This document shows, in pieces, positions 42,531 through 52,344 of a stretch of 64,000 nt of DNA. The translations under genes were made by a program, and so were the position numbers. The stretch's first letter is position 1. Each line of letters begins with the position of its first letter. Source of the stretch: Haloarcula halophila (GTDB lineage Archaea; Halobacteriota; Halobacteria; Halobacteriales; Haloarculaceae). Where the stretch lies: contig NZ_CP119559.1 in the NCBI RefSeq assembly GCF_029278565.1, positions 1,426,001 to 1,490,000 on the forward strand. The letters run 5' to 3'. The notes under the pieces are model-generated. The model made no database searches, was not told the DNA's origin, and saw only the letters and a list, made by a program, of their open reading frames with translations.

Positions 42531-45248
42531 ATGGACGCTGCGCTTGGCCCACCGGAGAAGATGGCCGAGCTGGACGACGAACTGACGCCGATGATGGCAC
42601 AGTACTTCGAGCTGTGCCGGCAGTACGACGACGCGCTCGTGCTCTTCCAGGTCGGGGACTTCTACGAAGCCTTCTGTGAGGCGGCCGAGCGGGTCGCGCG
42701 GCTCTGTGAGATCACGCTGACCCAGCGGACCGACTCCACCGGCGAGTATCCGATGGCCGGCATCCCCATCGACAACGCCGAGTCCTACGTCGAGACGCTG
42801 CTGGACGCAGGCTACCGGATCGCGATCGCCGACCAGGTCGAGGACCCCGACGAGGTCAGCGGCGTCGTCGAGCGGGCCGTCACCCGCATCGTCACGCCCG
42901 GAACGTTGACCGAGGCCGAACTACTCGGCGGCGCGGACAACAACTACGTCGCGGCACTGGCCGGTGGTGACGACTACGGGCTGGCGCTGTTGGACGTCTC
43001 GACGGGGGACTGTTACGCGACCAGCGTCGGCTCGGAGACGGCGGTGACCGACGAGTTGAGCCGCTTCGGGCCGGCGGAGGCGATCGTCGGCCCCGGCGTC
43101 GAGGTGGACGAAGAGGCGGTCTTCGGGCCGTCATGTCTCGTCTCGGCGTACGAGCCGGCGGCCTTCGAACGGGATGCCGCCGCCGACCTCGTCGAGCGGT
43201 ACTTCGGCCCGCCCGAGCGACTGCTGGCCGGTGACAGTGAGAGACGGGCCTGTGGAGCGCTGCTGGCCTACGCGGAGTACACGCGGGGCAACAGCGGCGC
43301 GGTCGGTCCCGACGGCGAACCGACCGCCGAGGACGACCCGACTGAGACGCTGGGGTACCTCAACCACCTGACCCGGTACGATCCACGGGAGTACATGCTC
43401 CTCGACGCGGTGGCCGTCGAGAGCCTGGAACTGTTCGAGCGCCGCTCGGTCCGGGGCCACGAGAACCGCACGCTGGTCGACACGGTCGACGAGACGGCCT
43501 GTGCGCTGGGCCGGCGGGAACTGACCGACTGGCTCCGCCGGCCGCTGTTGGACGAGGACCGCATCGACGCCCGCCACGAGGCCGTCGCGGTGCTGAAACG
43601 GGACCCGGCGACCCGCGAGGCGCTCCACGACCTGCTGAACGAGGTCTACGACCTCGAACGGCTCGTCTCGCGGGTCTCGCGGGGCCGGGCCAACGCCCGG
43701 GACCTGCGCTCGCTGGCGGCGACGCTGTCGGTCGTCCCCGACGTCCGCGAGCAGTTGGCCGACGCCGACGCCCGGCTGCTCGGGGACCTGCACGCGACGC
43801 TGGACCCGCTCGCGGACGTGCGCGAGGAGATCGAGGCCGCGATCCGGCCGGACCCGCCCCAGGAGATCACCGAGGGCGGCGTCATCAGGGAAGGGTACGA
43901 CGAGGAGTTAGACGAGTTGCGCTCGACCGAGCGATCGGGCAAGCAGTGGATCGACGACCTCGAAGCCACCGAGCGGGAACGGACCGACATCGACTCGCTG
44001 AAGGTCGGCCACAACAGCGTCCACGGCTACTACATCGAGGTGACAAACGCCAACCTCGATTCGGTGCCGGAGGACTACCAGCGCCGCCAGACGCTGAAAA
44101 ACAGCGAGCGGTTCTACACGCCCGAGCTGAAAGCTCGCGAGGAGGAGATCATGCGGGCCGAGACCGCGGCCGACGACCTGGAGTACGAGCTGTTCCGTGC
44201 GGTCCGAGAGACGGTCGCCGACGAGGCCGAGCGGATCCAGGCGCTGGCCGACCGACTGGCGCGACTGGACGTACTCGTCTCCTTCGGGACCGTCGCTGCC
44301 CGGTACGACTACGCCCGGCCGACGGTCGGCGCGGACGGCATCGACATCACCGCCGGTCGCCACCCAGTCGTCGAGCGGGCCGAGGACGCGTTCGTCCCGA
44401 ACGACACCCGCCTGGGCGCGGTCGGCGACCGCGCGGACGACGACCACCCGCCCCGCTTTGCGGTCATCACCGGCCCCAACATGAGCGGGAAGTCCACCTA
44501 CATGCGTCAGGTGGCCTGTCTCTGCCTACTGGCACAGGCCGGGAGCTTCGTCCCCGCCGAGTCGGCGTCGGTACCGATCCTGGACCGGGTGTTCACCCGG
44601 GTCGGGGCCAGCGACGACATCGCCGGCGGCCGCTCGACGTTCATGATCGAGATGACCGAACTCGCGACGATCCTCCAGTCGGCGACCGAGGCGTCGCTGG
44701 TCCTGTTGGACGAGGTCGGCCGCGGAACCTCGACGGCCGACGGCCTGGCGATCGCACGGGCGGTCACGGAGTACCTCCACGACGAGGTCGGCGCCTACAC
44801 GCTGTTTGCGACCCACCACCACGAGTTGACCGACGCGGCCGCCGATCTCCCGGGTGTCGTCAACCGTCACTTCGAGACCAGCCCCGGGGACGAGGTCGTC
44901 TTCGACCACGAACTCGCCGCCGGCCCGGCGGCCGCCTCCTACGGCGTCGAGGTGGCCGAGATGGCCGGCGTCCCCGAGTCGGTCGTCGAACGTTCGCGGG
45001 CACTGCTGGACCGCGAGCAGGCGTCGGACGCGGGCGAGCCGCCGACCGGCGACCCGGCGACGAACGGACACGGGACGGCGAACGTCGGCGGAACCGAGGC
45101 GACGGGTGGCGACCGTGACGACTCGACGGGCTCGGACGCGTCGGCACCGGGGTCGGTTCGCGAGACGTTGCGGGAAGTCGACGTGGCGACGATGACGCCG
45201 CTCGAAGCGATGAACACGCTGGCGACGCTGGCGGATCGGGTCGAATGA
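42531..45248 (+). CDS. mutS: DNA mismatch repair ATPase MutS (second copy)
   Basis: 905 residues. The mismatch motif F-Y-E is at residues 44-46 in VGDFYEAF. The connector reads [21 protein letters not shown]. The ATPase has Walker [12 protein letters not shown] near residue 648, [14 protein letters not shown] and FATHHHELT. The C-terminus has a Gly/Thr/Asp-rich insert ([16 protein letters not shown]) before the final helical segment ([14 protein letters not shown]). It is clearly a different lineage from the copy at 17615-20344, as the N-terminal and connector segments differ. It is convergent with nucS, 36 bases between stops. Confidence 0.96.
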   Translation: MDAALGPPEKMAELDDELTPMMAQYFELCRQYDDALVLFQVGDFYEAFCEAAERVARLCEITLTQRTDSTGEYPMAGIPIDNAESYVETLLDAGYRIAIADQVEDPDEVSGVVERAVTRIVTPGTLTEAELLGGADNNYVAALAGGDDYGLALLDVSTGDCYATSVGSETAVTDELSRFGPAEAIVGPGVEVDEEAVFGPSCLVSAYEPAAFERDAAADLVERYFGPPERLLAGDSERRACGALLAYAEYTRGNSGAVGPDGEPTAEDDPTETLGYLNHLTRYDPREYMLLDAVAVESLELFERRSVRGHENRTLVDTVDETACALGRRELTDWLRRPLLDEDRIDARHEAVAVLKRDPATREALHDLLNEVYDLERLVSRVSRGRANARDLRSLAATLSVVPDVREQLADADARLLGDLHATLDPLADVREEIEAAIRPDPPQEITEGGVIREGYDEELDELRSTERSGKQWIDDLEATERERTDIDSLKVGHNSVHGYYIEVTNANLDSVPEDYQRRQTLKNSERFYTPELKAREEEIMRAETAADDLEYELFRAVRETVADEAERIQALADRLARLDVLVSFGTVAARYDYARPTVGADGIDITAGRHPVVERAEDAFVPNDTRLGAVGDRADDDHPPRFAVITGPNMSGKSTYMRQVACLCLLAQAGSFVPAESASVPILDRVFTRVGASDDIAGGRSTFMIEMTELATILQSATEASLVLLDEVGRGTSTADGLAIARAVTEYLHDEVGAYTLFATHHHELTDAAADLPGVVNRHFETSPGDEVVFDHELAAGPAAASYGVEVAEMAGVPESVVERSRALLDREQASDAGEPPTGDPATNGHGTANVGGTEATGGDRDDSTGSDASAPGSVRETLREVDVATMTPLEAMNTLATLADRVE

Positions 45249-45284
45249 ACACGCCACACGGGCGAACGTGTCGCCGTAGCGGAA

Positions 45285-46013
45285 CTACGGCGGTTCGAGC
45301 GAGACGAACTCCAGACCCTTCTCGGCCAGCAACTGGCGGGCGCGGTCGGTGACCGACGGCGCGACCAGGATACCGCGGACCTCGGTCTCGGCGTGGAGTT
45401 CCCGGGCGAGCGCCTCGACGTAGCGGTCCAGTTGGCCGACCGCGTCCGGGCCGACCCGCCGCCGTTTCAGTTCGAGGACGACCGTCCGACCGGCCGCGTC
45501 CTCGGCGTAGATGTCGACGGCCCCGGCGGGCGTCTCACGCTCGGTCGCCAGCGGCGTGAGCCCGTCCTCGACGAGCGCCGGCGTGTCGAGGATCCGCTCT
45601 TTGAGGTCGGCCTCGGTCCCGGTCAGCGCCAGGTCCTCCGGATCGCTCACGTCGAAGGCGGCGGCGTGGGCCACCCGCTCGAACGTGATCGCCAGTCGCT
45701 CGGCGGGCGTCTCCCGGGTCGACCGGACCAGCAGGGTCCCGTCGCTGACGGCGACGGTGTGTTCACACCCCGGGGGCTGCCAGTTGACCGGCTGTTGGCC
45801 CTCGTCAGTGTGGACCAGCGCGGCGCCGTCGGGCTTGAGCGTGACGTGTCGGTCACCGGGGGCCAGGGAACTCTCGGCCCGGCCCTCGTACTCGACGGCA
45901 CAGCGACCGAACAGAGTCACCATCGCGCCGCGGTCGATGCCCCGCTGGACGAGGTCACACGCGGTGTCGGGGGCCGGATAGCTCAACGTCTCGACGGCAC
46001 TCTCGGCGGTCAC
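45285..46013 (-). CDS. nucS: Mismatch-specific endonuclease NucS/EndoMS
   Basis: 242 residues. The C-terminal nuclease domain has GAVDIYAED, VVLELKRRRV (the catalytic E-x-K) and VGQLDRYVEALARE. The N-terminal DNA-binding domain includes GCEHTVAVSDGTLLV. EndoMS cuts both strands at G/T, T/T and G/G mismatches in archaea and actinobacteria that lack MutS/MutL, so its presence alongside two mutS and mutL is notable. The start is GTG 46013. It follows the gene at 46023-46454 on the same strand after nine bases, so they are likely co-transcribed. The end faces the second mutS. Confidence 0.92.
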   Translation of the reverse strand: MTAESAVETLSYPAPDTACDLVQRGIDRGAMVTLFGRCAVEYEGRAESSLAPGDRHVTLKPDGAALVHTDEGQQPVNWQPPGCEHTVAVSDGTLLVRSTRETPAERLAITFERVAHAAAFDVSDPEDLALTGTEADLKERILDTPALVEDGLTPLATERETPAGAVDIYAEDAAGRTVVLELKRRRVGPDAVGQLDRYVEALARELHAETEVRGILVAPSVTDRARQLLAEKGLEFVSLEPP

Positions 46014-46022
46014 GGCTGTCGG

Positions 46023-46454
46023 TTAGCGGTCGGTCGGTAAAAATGGCGTGTCGTCGGGCGGGAACGCGGTCCGTGCCCGCCGCTCCAGTGCCCGCACCAG
46101 TCCCGAGCGGACGACACGGGGCCGGCGCCGCTGTCGGTCCGCACAGGCACGGCTTTTCGTCTCGACCCACCACGCACGCAGGGCGTCGAGGTCGGCCGCC
46201 GTCGCGAGTGCCACGTCGTCGGCGTCCGAGAGCGTCGGGTCGAGCCAGCAGACGCAGTAGCTCCGCGTCGTCCCGTCGACGACGACCACCCGGTCGTAGG
46301 TGGCGTCGAGTTCGGTCCAGACCGCTCGGGCGGGCACGTCACCGCCCAGTGGCTGTGACTGGACGATCGGGTCGGCGTCGACGCCCCAGTGTGCGACACG
46401 GAGGGCGACCCGGCCACGGGAGCGCGGTCGGACGACGAGCGTCCGGCGACCCAT
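46023..46454 (-). CDS. DUF6735-like haloarchaeal protein
   Basis: 143 residues from ATG 46454. The start MGRRTLVVRPRSRGRVALRVAHWGVD (charged beta region) resembles DUF6735, a haloarchaeal family with a conserved H-W pair. The middle has VVVVDGTTRSYCVCWLDP. There is no catalytic motif. It is upstream of nucS by nine bases, so it might have a role with it; this is only context. It is more basic than its neighbours (RRRPRVVRSGLVRALERRART), which could mean nucleic-acid binding. Confidence 0.6.
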   Translation of the reverse strand: MGRRTLVVRPRSRGRVALRVAHWGVDADPIVQSQPLGGDVPARAVWTELDATYDRVVVVDGTTRSYCVCWLDPTLSDADDVALATAADLDALRAWWVETKSRACADRQRRRPRVVRSGLVRALERRARTAFPPDDTPFLPTDR

Positions 46455-46525
46455 CAGCGCCTCCGAAGCGTATGCAGTGCTCGCATCGTGAGCGCCTGGC
46501 CCCGTCACTGCACTTGAACTTCGGG

Positions 46526-47920
46526 TCAGCGCACCGGCAACGAGATACTGATGCGGTTCCCGCGGTCGGTCTCGTCGAACTCGATGCGCCCCCCGGAGAG
46601 ATCGACGCTCCAGAAGACCAGCCAGAGCCCGAGTCCGGTCGTGTGTGTGACCTCGTCCATCGGCTGCTCGCCGGTCAGTACCCGGAACTCCTCCCGCGGA
46701 ATCGGCGGACAGTCGTCGCACACCTCGACGGTCACCCACTGCTCGTCGGCCCGGACCGACACCGCCACTGTCGGAGCGTCGGTCTCGGCGTGGACAACGG
46801 CGTTGTCGAGTAGTTCGCCGACGGCGGCGGCGATCTCGGGCAGCGCCGCAGCGTCGGCCGTCGCGGGGATATCGGTCTCGACGACGGCGTCGGGATACGT
46901 CTCCCGGAGTGTCGCCACTTCGGTCTCGACGATAGCGGCGAGATCACGGACCGTCGGCATCTCGTGATCGGTGAGTAAGTCGATGATCCGGCGCTGTGTT
47001 TCGGCGTCTTCGAGCAGTGCCTCCCCGACCCGGACGATCGTCTCGACGAACGGTTCCACCGCCTCACCGCCCCGGTCGGCGATCAGTTCGGCGTTGCCCA
47101 CGATCGTCGTCATGTCGTTCCGGAGGTTGTGTCGGAGGATGTTCCCCATCACGACGAGTTGGCGTTCCCGACGCCGACGGTCCGAGATGTCGCGGGTGAA
47201 CCCGGCGATGCGGTCGACGGTCCCGTCCCTGATGATCGGTGTCCCCTGGACCCAGACCCAGACGCCGTAGTCACGGTCCGGATTGACACGGTATTCGATG
47301 TCGACGGGCTCGCCGGCCGAGAGTCGGTCCATCGCGTCGACGACCAGGTCGACGTCGTCGGGATGGACGGTGTCGAGAAACGCCGTCGGGTCGGCCCGGA
47401 CCTCGTCCGAGGGTTGCCCGTAGACGGTCTCGTAGGCGGAGTTGAGAAAGAGGAGTTCGCTCCAGTCGCCCTCGAACAGCCAGAGCACGTCGTCGGCAGC
47501 CTGTGAGAGTTCGATGAACTGCTCTTCGACCGCGGCACGTTCGCGTTGGGCCTCCCGCCGGCGTGTGATCTCCCGAGAGCTGATGACGTACCCACCGAGA
47601 CCCTCGTCGGTTTGGTTCGAGAACCGGCTTTCCAGCCAGATCCACCCACCGTCGCTGTCGCGATGCCGGTACGAGACCGTCTCTGCAGTCGGTTCGTCGG
47701 CGTCGACGACCGACTCGAAGGTCGCCCAGGTCCGATCCCGATCCACGGGATGGATGTACTCGAACGCGTTGGTCCCGACGAGCGCCTCGGACTCGAAGCC
47801 GAGGATTCGTCTGGCGGCCGCGTTGACGTACAGGTACTCGCCGTCAGCGTCCACGAGGACGATCTTATCGAGTGCCTGGTCGAGAAGCACGGGGAGCATC
47901 GCTCCCTCGTCGGGGTCCAT
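46526..47920 (-). CDS. PAS-domain sensor histidine kinase
   Basis: 464 residues. Two PAS domains occupy roughly residues 10-130 (DKIVLVDADGEYLYVNAAARRIL) and 140-260 (DDVLWLFEGDWSELLFLNSAYETVYG). The kinase part starts with the H-box RHNLRNDMTTIVGNAELI, then the N-box ELLDNAVVHAET and G-box GLGLWLVFWSVDLSGG. It is soluble and lacks an attached receiver. The cognate regulator is not adjacent. The start at ATG 47920 (MDPDEGAMLP) is preferred; the 50 residues upstream are not PAS-like. PAS domains may sense redox or small molecules; no heme or flavin Cys is visible. Confidence 0.9.
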   Translation of the reverse strand: MDPDEGAMLPVLLDQALDKIVLVDADGEYLYVNAAARRILGFESEALVGTNAFEYIHPVDRDRTWATFESVVDADEPTAETVSYRHRDSDGGWIWLESRFSNQTDEGLGGYVISSREITRRREAQRERAAVEEQFIELSQAADDVLWLFEGDWSELLFLNSAYETVYGQPSDEVRADPTAFLDTVHPDDVDLVVDAMDRLSAGEPVDIEYRVNPDRDYGVWVWVQGTPIIRDGTVDRIAGFTRDISDRRRRERQLVVMGNILRHNLRNDMTTIVGNAELIADRGGEAVEPFVETIVRVGEALLEDAETQRRIIDLLTDHEMPTVRDLAAIVETEVATLRETYPDAVVETDIPATADAAALPEIAAAVGELLDNAVVHAETDAPTVAVSVRADEQWVTVEVCDDCPPIPREEFRVLTGEQPMDEVTHTTGLGLWLVFWSVDLSGGRIEFDETDRGNRISISLPVR

Positions 47921-48105
47921 CACCACCCGGTACGTGGTCGAGCTTCTAAGCGTTTGTCTCTGCGGGCGGTAGAAACTGGACAGCTGTCCGCCGACGGCCC
48001 GACGGGGAGACGATCCGTCCCACGGACGGGCCGGATCGGTGTCGATCCATCTCAGTGTGGTAACTACCCACAATCCTCAAGTGTCGGCTCGTCGTAGTAT
48101 CTCCT

Positions 48106-48381
48106 ATGGTGGGGACCCAGTGGCTGTACGGCGCCATCGCGCTGCTGGTGGGCATCCACGTGCTGACGATGCTGTACGCCTACCGGAGTCATGACGAGAC
48201 GGCCACGACCGAGTCCGAGGGCGAGCAGACACAGTCGCTTGGCGGACGCGGAGAACAGGTCGACTGCCCACAGTGTGGAACGACCAACGACCCGAACTAT
48301 CGGTTCTGTCGGACCTGTGTCGCCGACCTCTCGAAACAGGCCCCACAACGCCAGCCGACCGGTGGGAGTCATCCACACTAA
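48106..48381 (+). CDS. Small membrane protein with C-terminal zinc ribbon (DUF7577-like)
   Basis: 91 residues. An N-terminal TM (WLYGAIALLVGIHVLTMLYAY) is followed by a polar linker and a zinc ribbon CPQCG ... FCRTC (four Cys in two CxxC pairs). The topology places the ribbon inside the cell. Similar short TM plus zinc-ribbon proteins are common in haloarchaea and lack a known function. It is 71 bases from the coiled-coil gene that follows on the same strand. Confidence 0.7.
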   Translation: MVGTQWLYGAIALLVGIHVLTMLYAYRSHDETATTESEGEQTQSLGGRGEQVDCPQCGTTNDPNYRFCRTCVADLSKQAPQRQPTGGSHPH

Positions 48382-48452
48382 CCGTGGACGAAGCGCTTAT
48401 TTCCGGATAACAACAACGTAACACAAGTGGTGTGTACTGCCAGGGTGGCCGG

Positions 48453-49757
48453 ATGGACCGGGTGATCGATGTCACAGCGACCGACGACGGCGTCCTCGAC
48501 CGGACCGAGAGCGACGGCGTTCTCGGGCGGTCGCTGCTGTGTCTCCCGCTGTCGACACACCTTCGAGACGCCGAACAGGCCCGATACGTCGCCTGGAACA
48601 AGAAGCGGGGCGTCACCTGTATCCACGGCGGCCCGGACACGTACGCTCCGAGCGGGAGCTATCGGGCGTTCGCCGTCGCCACCGACAGCCGAATGGTGTT
48701 CGTCGTCGGCGGCGACGCCGAGGACGACCGGGTCTTCACCTTGCCGTACCGCGAGGTCCTGACCGTCGAGACGAGCGCGAACTTCCTCTCCTCGACACTC
48801 GAACTCGTCGCCGACGGCCAACAGCGCTGGCAGTTCGCCTGCCGTGGCGACCTCGACCCGGTCGCGAGGTACGTCGACGAAGCGGTCCAGTGTTGGACCC
48901 GCGCCGAGACGCTGTTCGATCGGGCCGATAATCGAGTCAGTTCAGCCCACGACGCTGTCGAAGACGGACGGTTAGACGCCGCAAGAGAGGCCCTCGATGC
49001 AGCCGAGACACAGGTAGCCGACGCACGGGACCATCTCGACGAACTGGGGCCGGACGCAGTCGCGCGCGGGACTGCCGTCGTCGACGACATCGAACACGAC
49101 ATGGCCGAGGCACGCGGCCGACTCGCCGCGACCCGAGGTGCCAGAGCCCACGAACGGGCCCGTTCCGCCTGGGACCGAAGCGAGTACGCCACGGCCTACG
49201 ACGCCTACGAACGCGCCCGCGAAGCCTATCGACGGGCGCGTGCCCACGGCGTGACCGGCCTCCCGCTGGAAGAACGCCTCGCAGCAGTCGACGAGGAGTG
49301 TGACCGGCTCGCCAGCGCGCCGCTGGACGCGGCACGCGAGGCCGCCGCCGCTGCCCGGGAGACCGACGACCCACAGACCGCGAGCGAGCGCTGGGAGACC
49401 GCGCTCGAACGGTATCAGGACGCGGTCACGCTCGATTGGGGGCGACGGCGACGGTTCGAGGGCGACCCCGAGCAGCTCCGGGACACCGTGGCCGACACCG
49501 CCACCGCGCTCATCGGTGCCCGGCGAGCCGCGGCCCAGGATCGACTGAACGCCAGCGACTGGCTCGCCAAGAGCGGCGACGAGGACGGCGCCAGGGCCGC
49601 TCTCCGAGAGGCACGGGAGCACGTCGAGCGGGCCGACGAAGTCGCCGCGGAACTCGCCCCCGACCGCCGGGAGTTCGTGACCGAGGACATGGCCGCGGTC
49701 GCCGAACGGACCGCTCGCCTCGAGGCCGACCCGAGCCGCCCCGATACGGGGGTTTAG
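48453..49757 (+). CDS. Coiled-coil protein with N-terminal PH-like domain
   Basis: 434 residues. The first ~130 residues are beta-rich and PH/GRAM-like (FAVATDSRMVFVVGG, DRVFTLPYREVLTVETSANFLSSTLELVADGQQRWQFAC). The remainder is long alpha-helix (AREALDAAETQVADARDHLDEL, HERARSAWDRSEYATAYDAYERAREAY), resembling TPR or coiled-coil repeats with Ala/Glu/Arg periodicity. It is soluble. I know no function; the layout suggests a scaffold that responds to lipids or salts through the PH-like part. ATG 48453 is chosen (MDRVIDVTATDDGVLDRTE); GTG 48432 is an alternative. Confidence 0.7.
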   Translation: MDRVIDVTATDDGVLDRTESDGVLGRSLLCLPLSTHLRDAEQARYVAWNKKRGVTCIHGGPDTYAPSGSYRAFAVATDSRMVFVVGGDAEDDRVFTLPYREVLTVETSANFLSSTLELVADGQQRWQFACRGDLDPVARYVDEAVQCWTRAETLFDRADNRVSSAHDAVEDGRLDAAREALDAAETQVADARDHLDELGPDAVARGTAVVDDIEHDMAEARGRLAATRGARAHERARSAWDRSEYATAYDAYERAREAYRRARAHGVTGLPLEERLAAVDEECDRLASAPLDAAREAAAAARETDDPQTASERWETALERYQDAVTLDWGRRRRFEGDPEQLRDTVADTATALIGARRAAAQDRLNASDWLAKSGDEDGARAALREAREHVERADEVAAELAPDRREFVTEDMAAVAERTARLEADPSRPDTGV

Positions 49758-49782
49758 GAGGGCGGGCTACGTCGGTCCACGC

Positions 49783-50769
49783 ATGCGCTTTGGTATCCTC
49801 TCGACGGCGAAGATCGGCCGTGAAGCCGTGATCCCCGCGATCCAGGCCAGCGAGCATACGGTCACAGCCATCGGCTCCCGGGACGCCGAACGGGCGCGAC
49901 GTGTCGCAGCGGACCTCGGCATCCCCGAGGCCTACGGCGACTACGAGACGCTCCTGGCCGACGCCGACATCGACGCGGTGTACAACCCGCTTCCCAACGC
50001 CCTCCACGCCGAGTGGAGCCAGCGAGCGGCCGATCACGACCACCACGTCCTCTGTGAGAAACCCCTGACCGTCGACAGCGCCGAGGCGATCGACCTCTTC
50101 GAGTACTGTGCCGATCGGGGCGTGACCCTGATGGAGGCGTTCATGTACCAGTTCCACCCCAGAACCCGGCGGGCCCGCGAGATCGTCCGCGAGGAACTGG
50201 GCGAACTCCGCGCGGTCGAGTCGTCGTTCAAATTCCGGCTGGATTGGGACGGCGACATCCGACTAGATCCGGAACTGGCCGGCGGGAGTCTGATGGACGT
50301 GGGCTGTTACGCGGTCAGTTCGGTCCGTGGGTTCCTCGGCGAACCGAACCGGGCGTTCGCCCACGCGACCGATTCCCGGGAGACAGGTGTCGACACGAAC
50401 CTCGCCGGTACCCTCGCCTACGACGACGGCCGGGTCGCACAGATCGCCTGTGGGTTCGACTCGCCTCACGTCGAACGGTACAGAGTCGAGACCGACGACG
50501 GCTGGCTCGAAGCACGGGACTGCTTCGGCCCCGAACCCGACCAGTCCGTCTCGCTGACCTACGCCGTCGACGGCCGCGAGGTGACGGAGACGTTCGACCC
50601 GGTCGATCAGTACCGCCTCCAGGTCGAGGGGTTCGCCGACGCTGTGTCGGCGGGAGTGGACCCGCTTGTCGACCGCGCCGAGACGCTGGGCAACATGCGC
50701 GCGATCGACGCCCTGGCCCGTAGCGCCGAACGGGGCGAGCCGGTCGACGTTGCCCCGACAGTGGAGTAA
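49783..50769 (+). CDS. Gfo/Idh/MocA-family sugar oxidoreductase (xylose dehydrogenase-like)
   Basis: 328 residues. A Rossmann NAD(P) domain starts GILSTAKIGREAVIPAI. The family motif EKPL is in HHVLCEKPLTVDS. The catalytic-domain features include MEAFMYQFHPRT and AGGSLMDVGCYAVS. Haloarchaeal relatives oxidise D-xylose or glucose at C1. The following aldo/keto reductase gene suggests sugar or aldehyde metabolism. The start is canonical. The gene is separated from the coiled-coil gene by 25 bases and may share its transcript. Confidence 0.85.
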   Translation: MRFGILSTAKIGREAVIPAIQASEHTVTAIGSRDAERARRVAADLGIPEAYGDYETLLADADIDAVYNPLPNALHAEWSQRAADHDHHVLCEKPLTVDSAEAIDLFEYCADRGVTLMEAFMYQFHPRTRRAREIVREELGELRAVESSFKFRLDWDGDIRLDPELAGGSLMDVGCYAVSSVRGFLGEPNRAFAHATDSRETGVDTNLAGTLAYDDGRVAQIACGFDSPHVERYRVETDDGWLEARDCFGPEPDQSVSLTYAVDGREVTETFDPVDQYRLQVEGFADAVSAGVDPLVDRAETLGNMRAIDALARSAERGEPVDVAPTVE

Positions 50770-50836
50770 CGACGATCGGGTCACGCGGGTGACACGCGAC
50801 CCAACGGTTTTGCCGACCGCGGGCGAGATACCGTCC

Positions 50837-51676
50837 GTGACACCCCCCACGAAGACACTGCCCAGCGGCGACGAACTCCCGATGGTCGGGATCGGTACCT
50901 GGCAACTCCAGGGAGATACCCTCGCACAGTCCGTGCGTGCCGGTCTCGACGCCGGCTACGCCCACGTCGACACGGCCGAGGGCTACCACAACGAGGCCAC
51001 GATCGGTGAGGCACTGGCGGACTACGACCGCGAGGACGTCTTTCTCACCTCGAAAGTCCTCCCCAAACACCTCGACTACGAGTCGGTGATCGCCTCCTGC
51101 GAGGCGTCGCTCGAACGGCTGGGGACCGACTACCTCGACCTCTATCTGGTCCACTGGCCGAACCCGGCGATCTCGCTGCGGGAGACGCTCCAGGCGATGG
51201 CGCACCTCCACGATGAGGGGCTGGTTCGGAACGTCGGCGTCTCGAATTTCAGCGCCTACCAGCTCTCGACCGCACACCACATCTCGCCGGTTCCCATCGC
51301 GGTCAACCAGATCGAGTACCACCCTTGGAACACCCAACCCGACGTCGTCGACTACTGCCACGAGACCGACACCGTCGTCGAGGCTGCAGCACCACTCGCT
51401 CGTACGGAGGTGTTCGGCGATCCCGTGATCCAGGATCTCTCCGGGAAGTACGACCGCTCGCCGGCGCAGATCGTCCTGAAATGGGCCGTCGAGAACGACG
51501 TCGTCGTCCTCCCGAAATCAACCTCCCCGGACCACGTCCGGGCCAACCTGGAGCTGTTCGATTGGGATCTGGACGACGACGACCACCAGCGTATCGACGA
51601 GATCGACCGCGAACGGACCGTCTACGACCATCCAGTCAGGGACTGGACTGGCGACACCTACGGGATCTCACAGTAG
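50837..51676 (+). CDS. Aldo/keto reductase
   Basis: 279 residues from GTG 50837. The TIM-barrel tetrad is visible: Asp and Tyr in HVDTAEGYHNE, Lys in LTSKVLP, and His in LVHWPNP. The NADPH loop carries VLPKSTSPDHVRANLELFDW. These enzymes reduce aldehydes and ketones with NADPH; specificity is unknown. The gene lies 67 bases after the Gfo/Idh gene on the same strand, so a shared transcript is possible. Upstream in-frame codons give a basic non-family sequence and are rejected as starts. Confidence 0.9.
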   Translation: MTPPTKTLPSGDELPMVGIGTWQLQGDTLAQSVRAGLDAGYAHVDTAEGYHNEATIGEALADYDREDVFLTSKVLPKHLDYESVIASCEASLERLGTDYLDLYLVHWPNPAISLRETLQAMAHLHDEGLVRNVGVSNFSAYQLSTAHHISPVPIAVNQIEYHPWNTQPDVVDYCHETDTVVEAAAPLARTEVFGDPVIQDLSGKYDRSPAQIVLKWAVENDVVVLPKSTSPDHVRANLELFDWDLDDDDHQRIDEIDRERTVYDHPVRDWTGDTYGISQ

Positions 51677-51682
51677 GTCTCG

Positions 51683-51874
51683 ATGGTCACGCCACCGCCG
51701 CTTGACCGCTACGACGCCGCCGCGGCCCTGAGCGTCGGCTGCCTGCTGGTGGTGGCGTATCTCCTCGTTCCGAACCCGACCGTCCAGTACGCCGTGTGGC
51801 TGACGATCTTCTGTGTCTGGATGGCGTGGTTCGTCTTCTTCGGGGCGAAATGGCTCTACGGAGTGGATCGCTAA
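51683..51874 (+). CDS. Small two-span membrane protein, 63 aa
   Basis: MVTPPPLDRYDAAAALSVGCLLVVAYLLVP is followed by a short loop and a second helix (YAVWLTIFCVWMAWFVFFGAKWLYGV). No recognised family. It lies six bases after the aldo/keto reductase stop and is probably co-transcribed. Confidence 0.6.
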   Translation: MVTPPPLDRYDAAAALSVGCLLVVAYLLVPNPTVQYAVWLTIFCVWMAWFVFFGAKWLYGVDR

Positions 51875-51918
51875 CCGCAAGACGAGAGAACTGTTTACTC
51901 GATTCCGTGTCAGACGGA

Positions 51919-51927
51919 TTTTATAAC
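51919..51927 (+). promoter_or_regulatory. TATA box of the 45-aa gene at 51951
   Basis: TTTTATAAC is centred about 28 bases before ATG 51951. Clear leaderless spacing. Confidence 0.6.
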
Positions 51928-51950
51928 CCCTCCCGAAGTATACACACCCG

Positions 51951-52088
51951 ATGCCTCGCATCGAAGTCCCGGAGAACCTGTACCGCCAGATCGAGGACGA
52001 AGCGAACGGCGACGACTTCAATGACACCCTCTGGAAGATGGTCGGCTCGTACCGCCGGACCAACAATCCCGAAGCCGACCAGACGTGA
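51951..52088 (+). CDS. Small DUF7557-like protein (ribbon-helix-helix-like), 45 aa
   Basis: ATG 51951 to TGA 52086-52088 encodes MPRIEVPENLYRQIEDEANGD and then a short helix and basic tail (DTLWKMVGSYRRTN). A beta strand followed by helices, with an acidic-basic distribution, resembles the ribbon-helix-helix antitoxin shape of haloarchaeal small proteins. It is near the hicBA modules but shares no transcript with them. DNA binding is inference. Confidence 0.6.
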   Translation: MPRIEVPENLYRQIEDEANGDDFNDTLWKMVGSYRRTNNPEADQT

Positions 52089-52203
52089 GCGTGGCTAACT
52101 GATTCGGTGGTCGGACCGGAGTCCAGTTTTGTGAGTCCGCAGCGGCCTTGTTCTTCTAAACGCGACGAGCGTCCCTCATCCGGATAGTTCGATAGGACGA
52201 GAA

Positions 52204-52221
52204 AGTTGGATGGACTCGCCG
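52204..52221. repeat. tRNA-Ala 3'-end-like sequence
   Basis: AGTTGGATGGACTCGCCG. Its last 11 bases (52211-52221) equal the plus-strand reading of the tRNA-Ala 3' end at 53621-53631. The whole 18 bases match 55666-55683 on the opposite strand with one mismatch. Confidence 0.45.
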
Positions 52222-52344
52222 AGTTGGATAGACCGCGAAATCGCGCTCGATTCCACCTGAACCGTCGGTTCCAGCGGCTGGCGGCTCCTCCGACACCTGC
52301 CAGCGCCGAACGTTTATCCCCCTGACCGAGCAATACGGTCCTAT

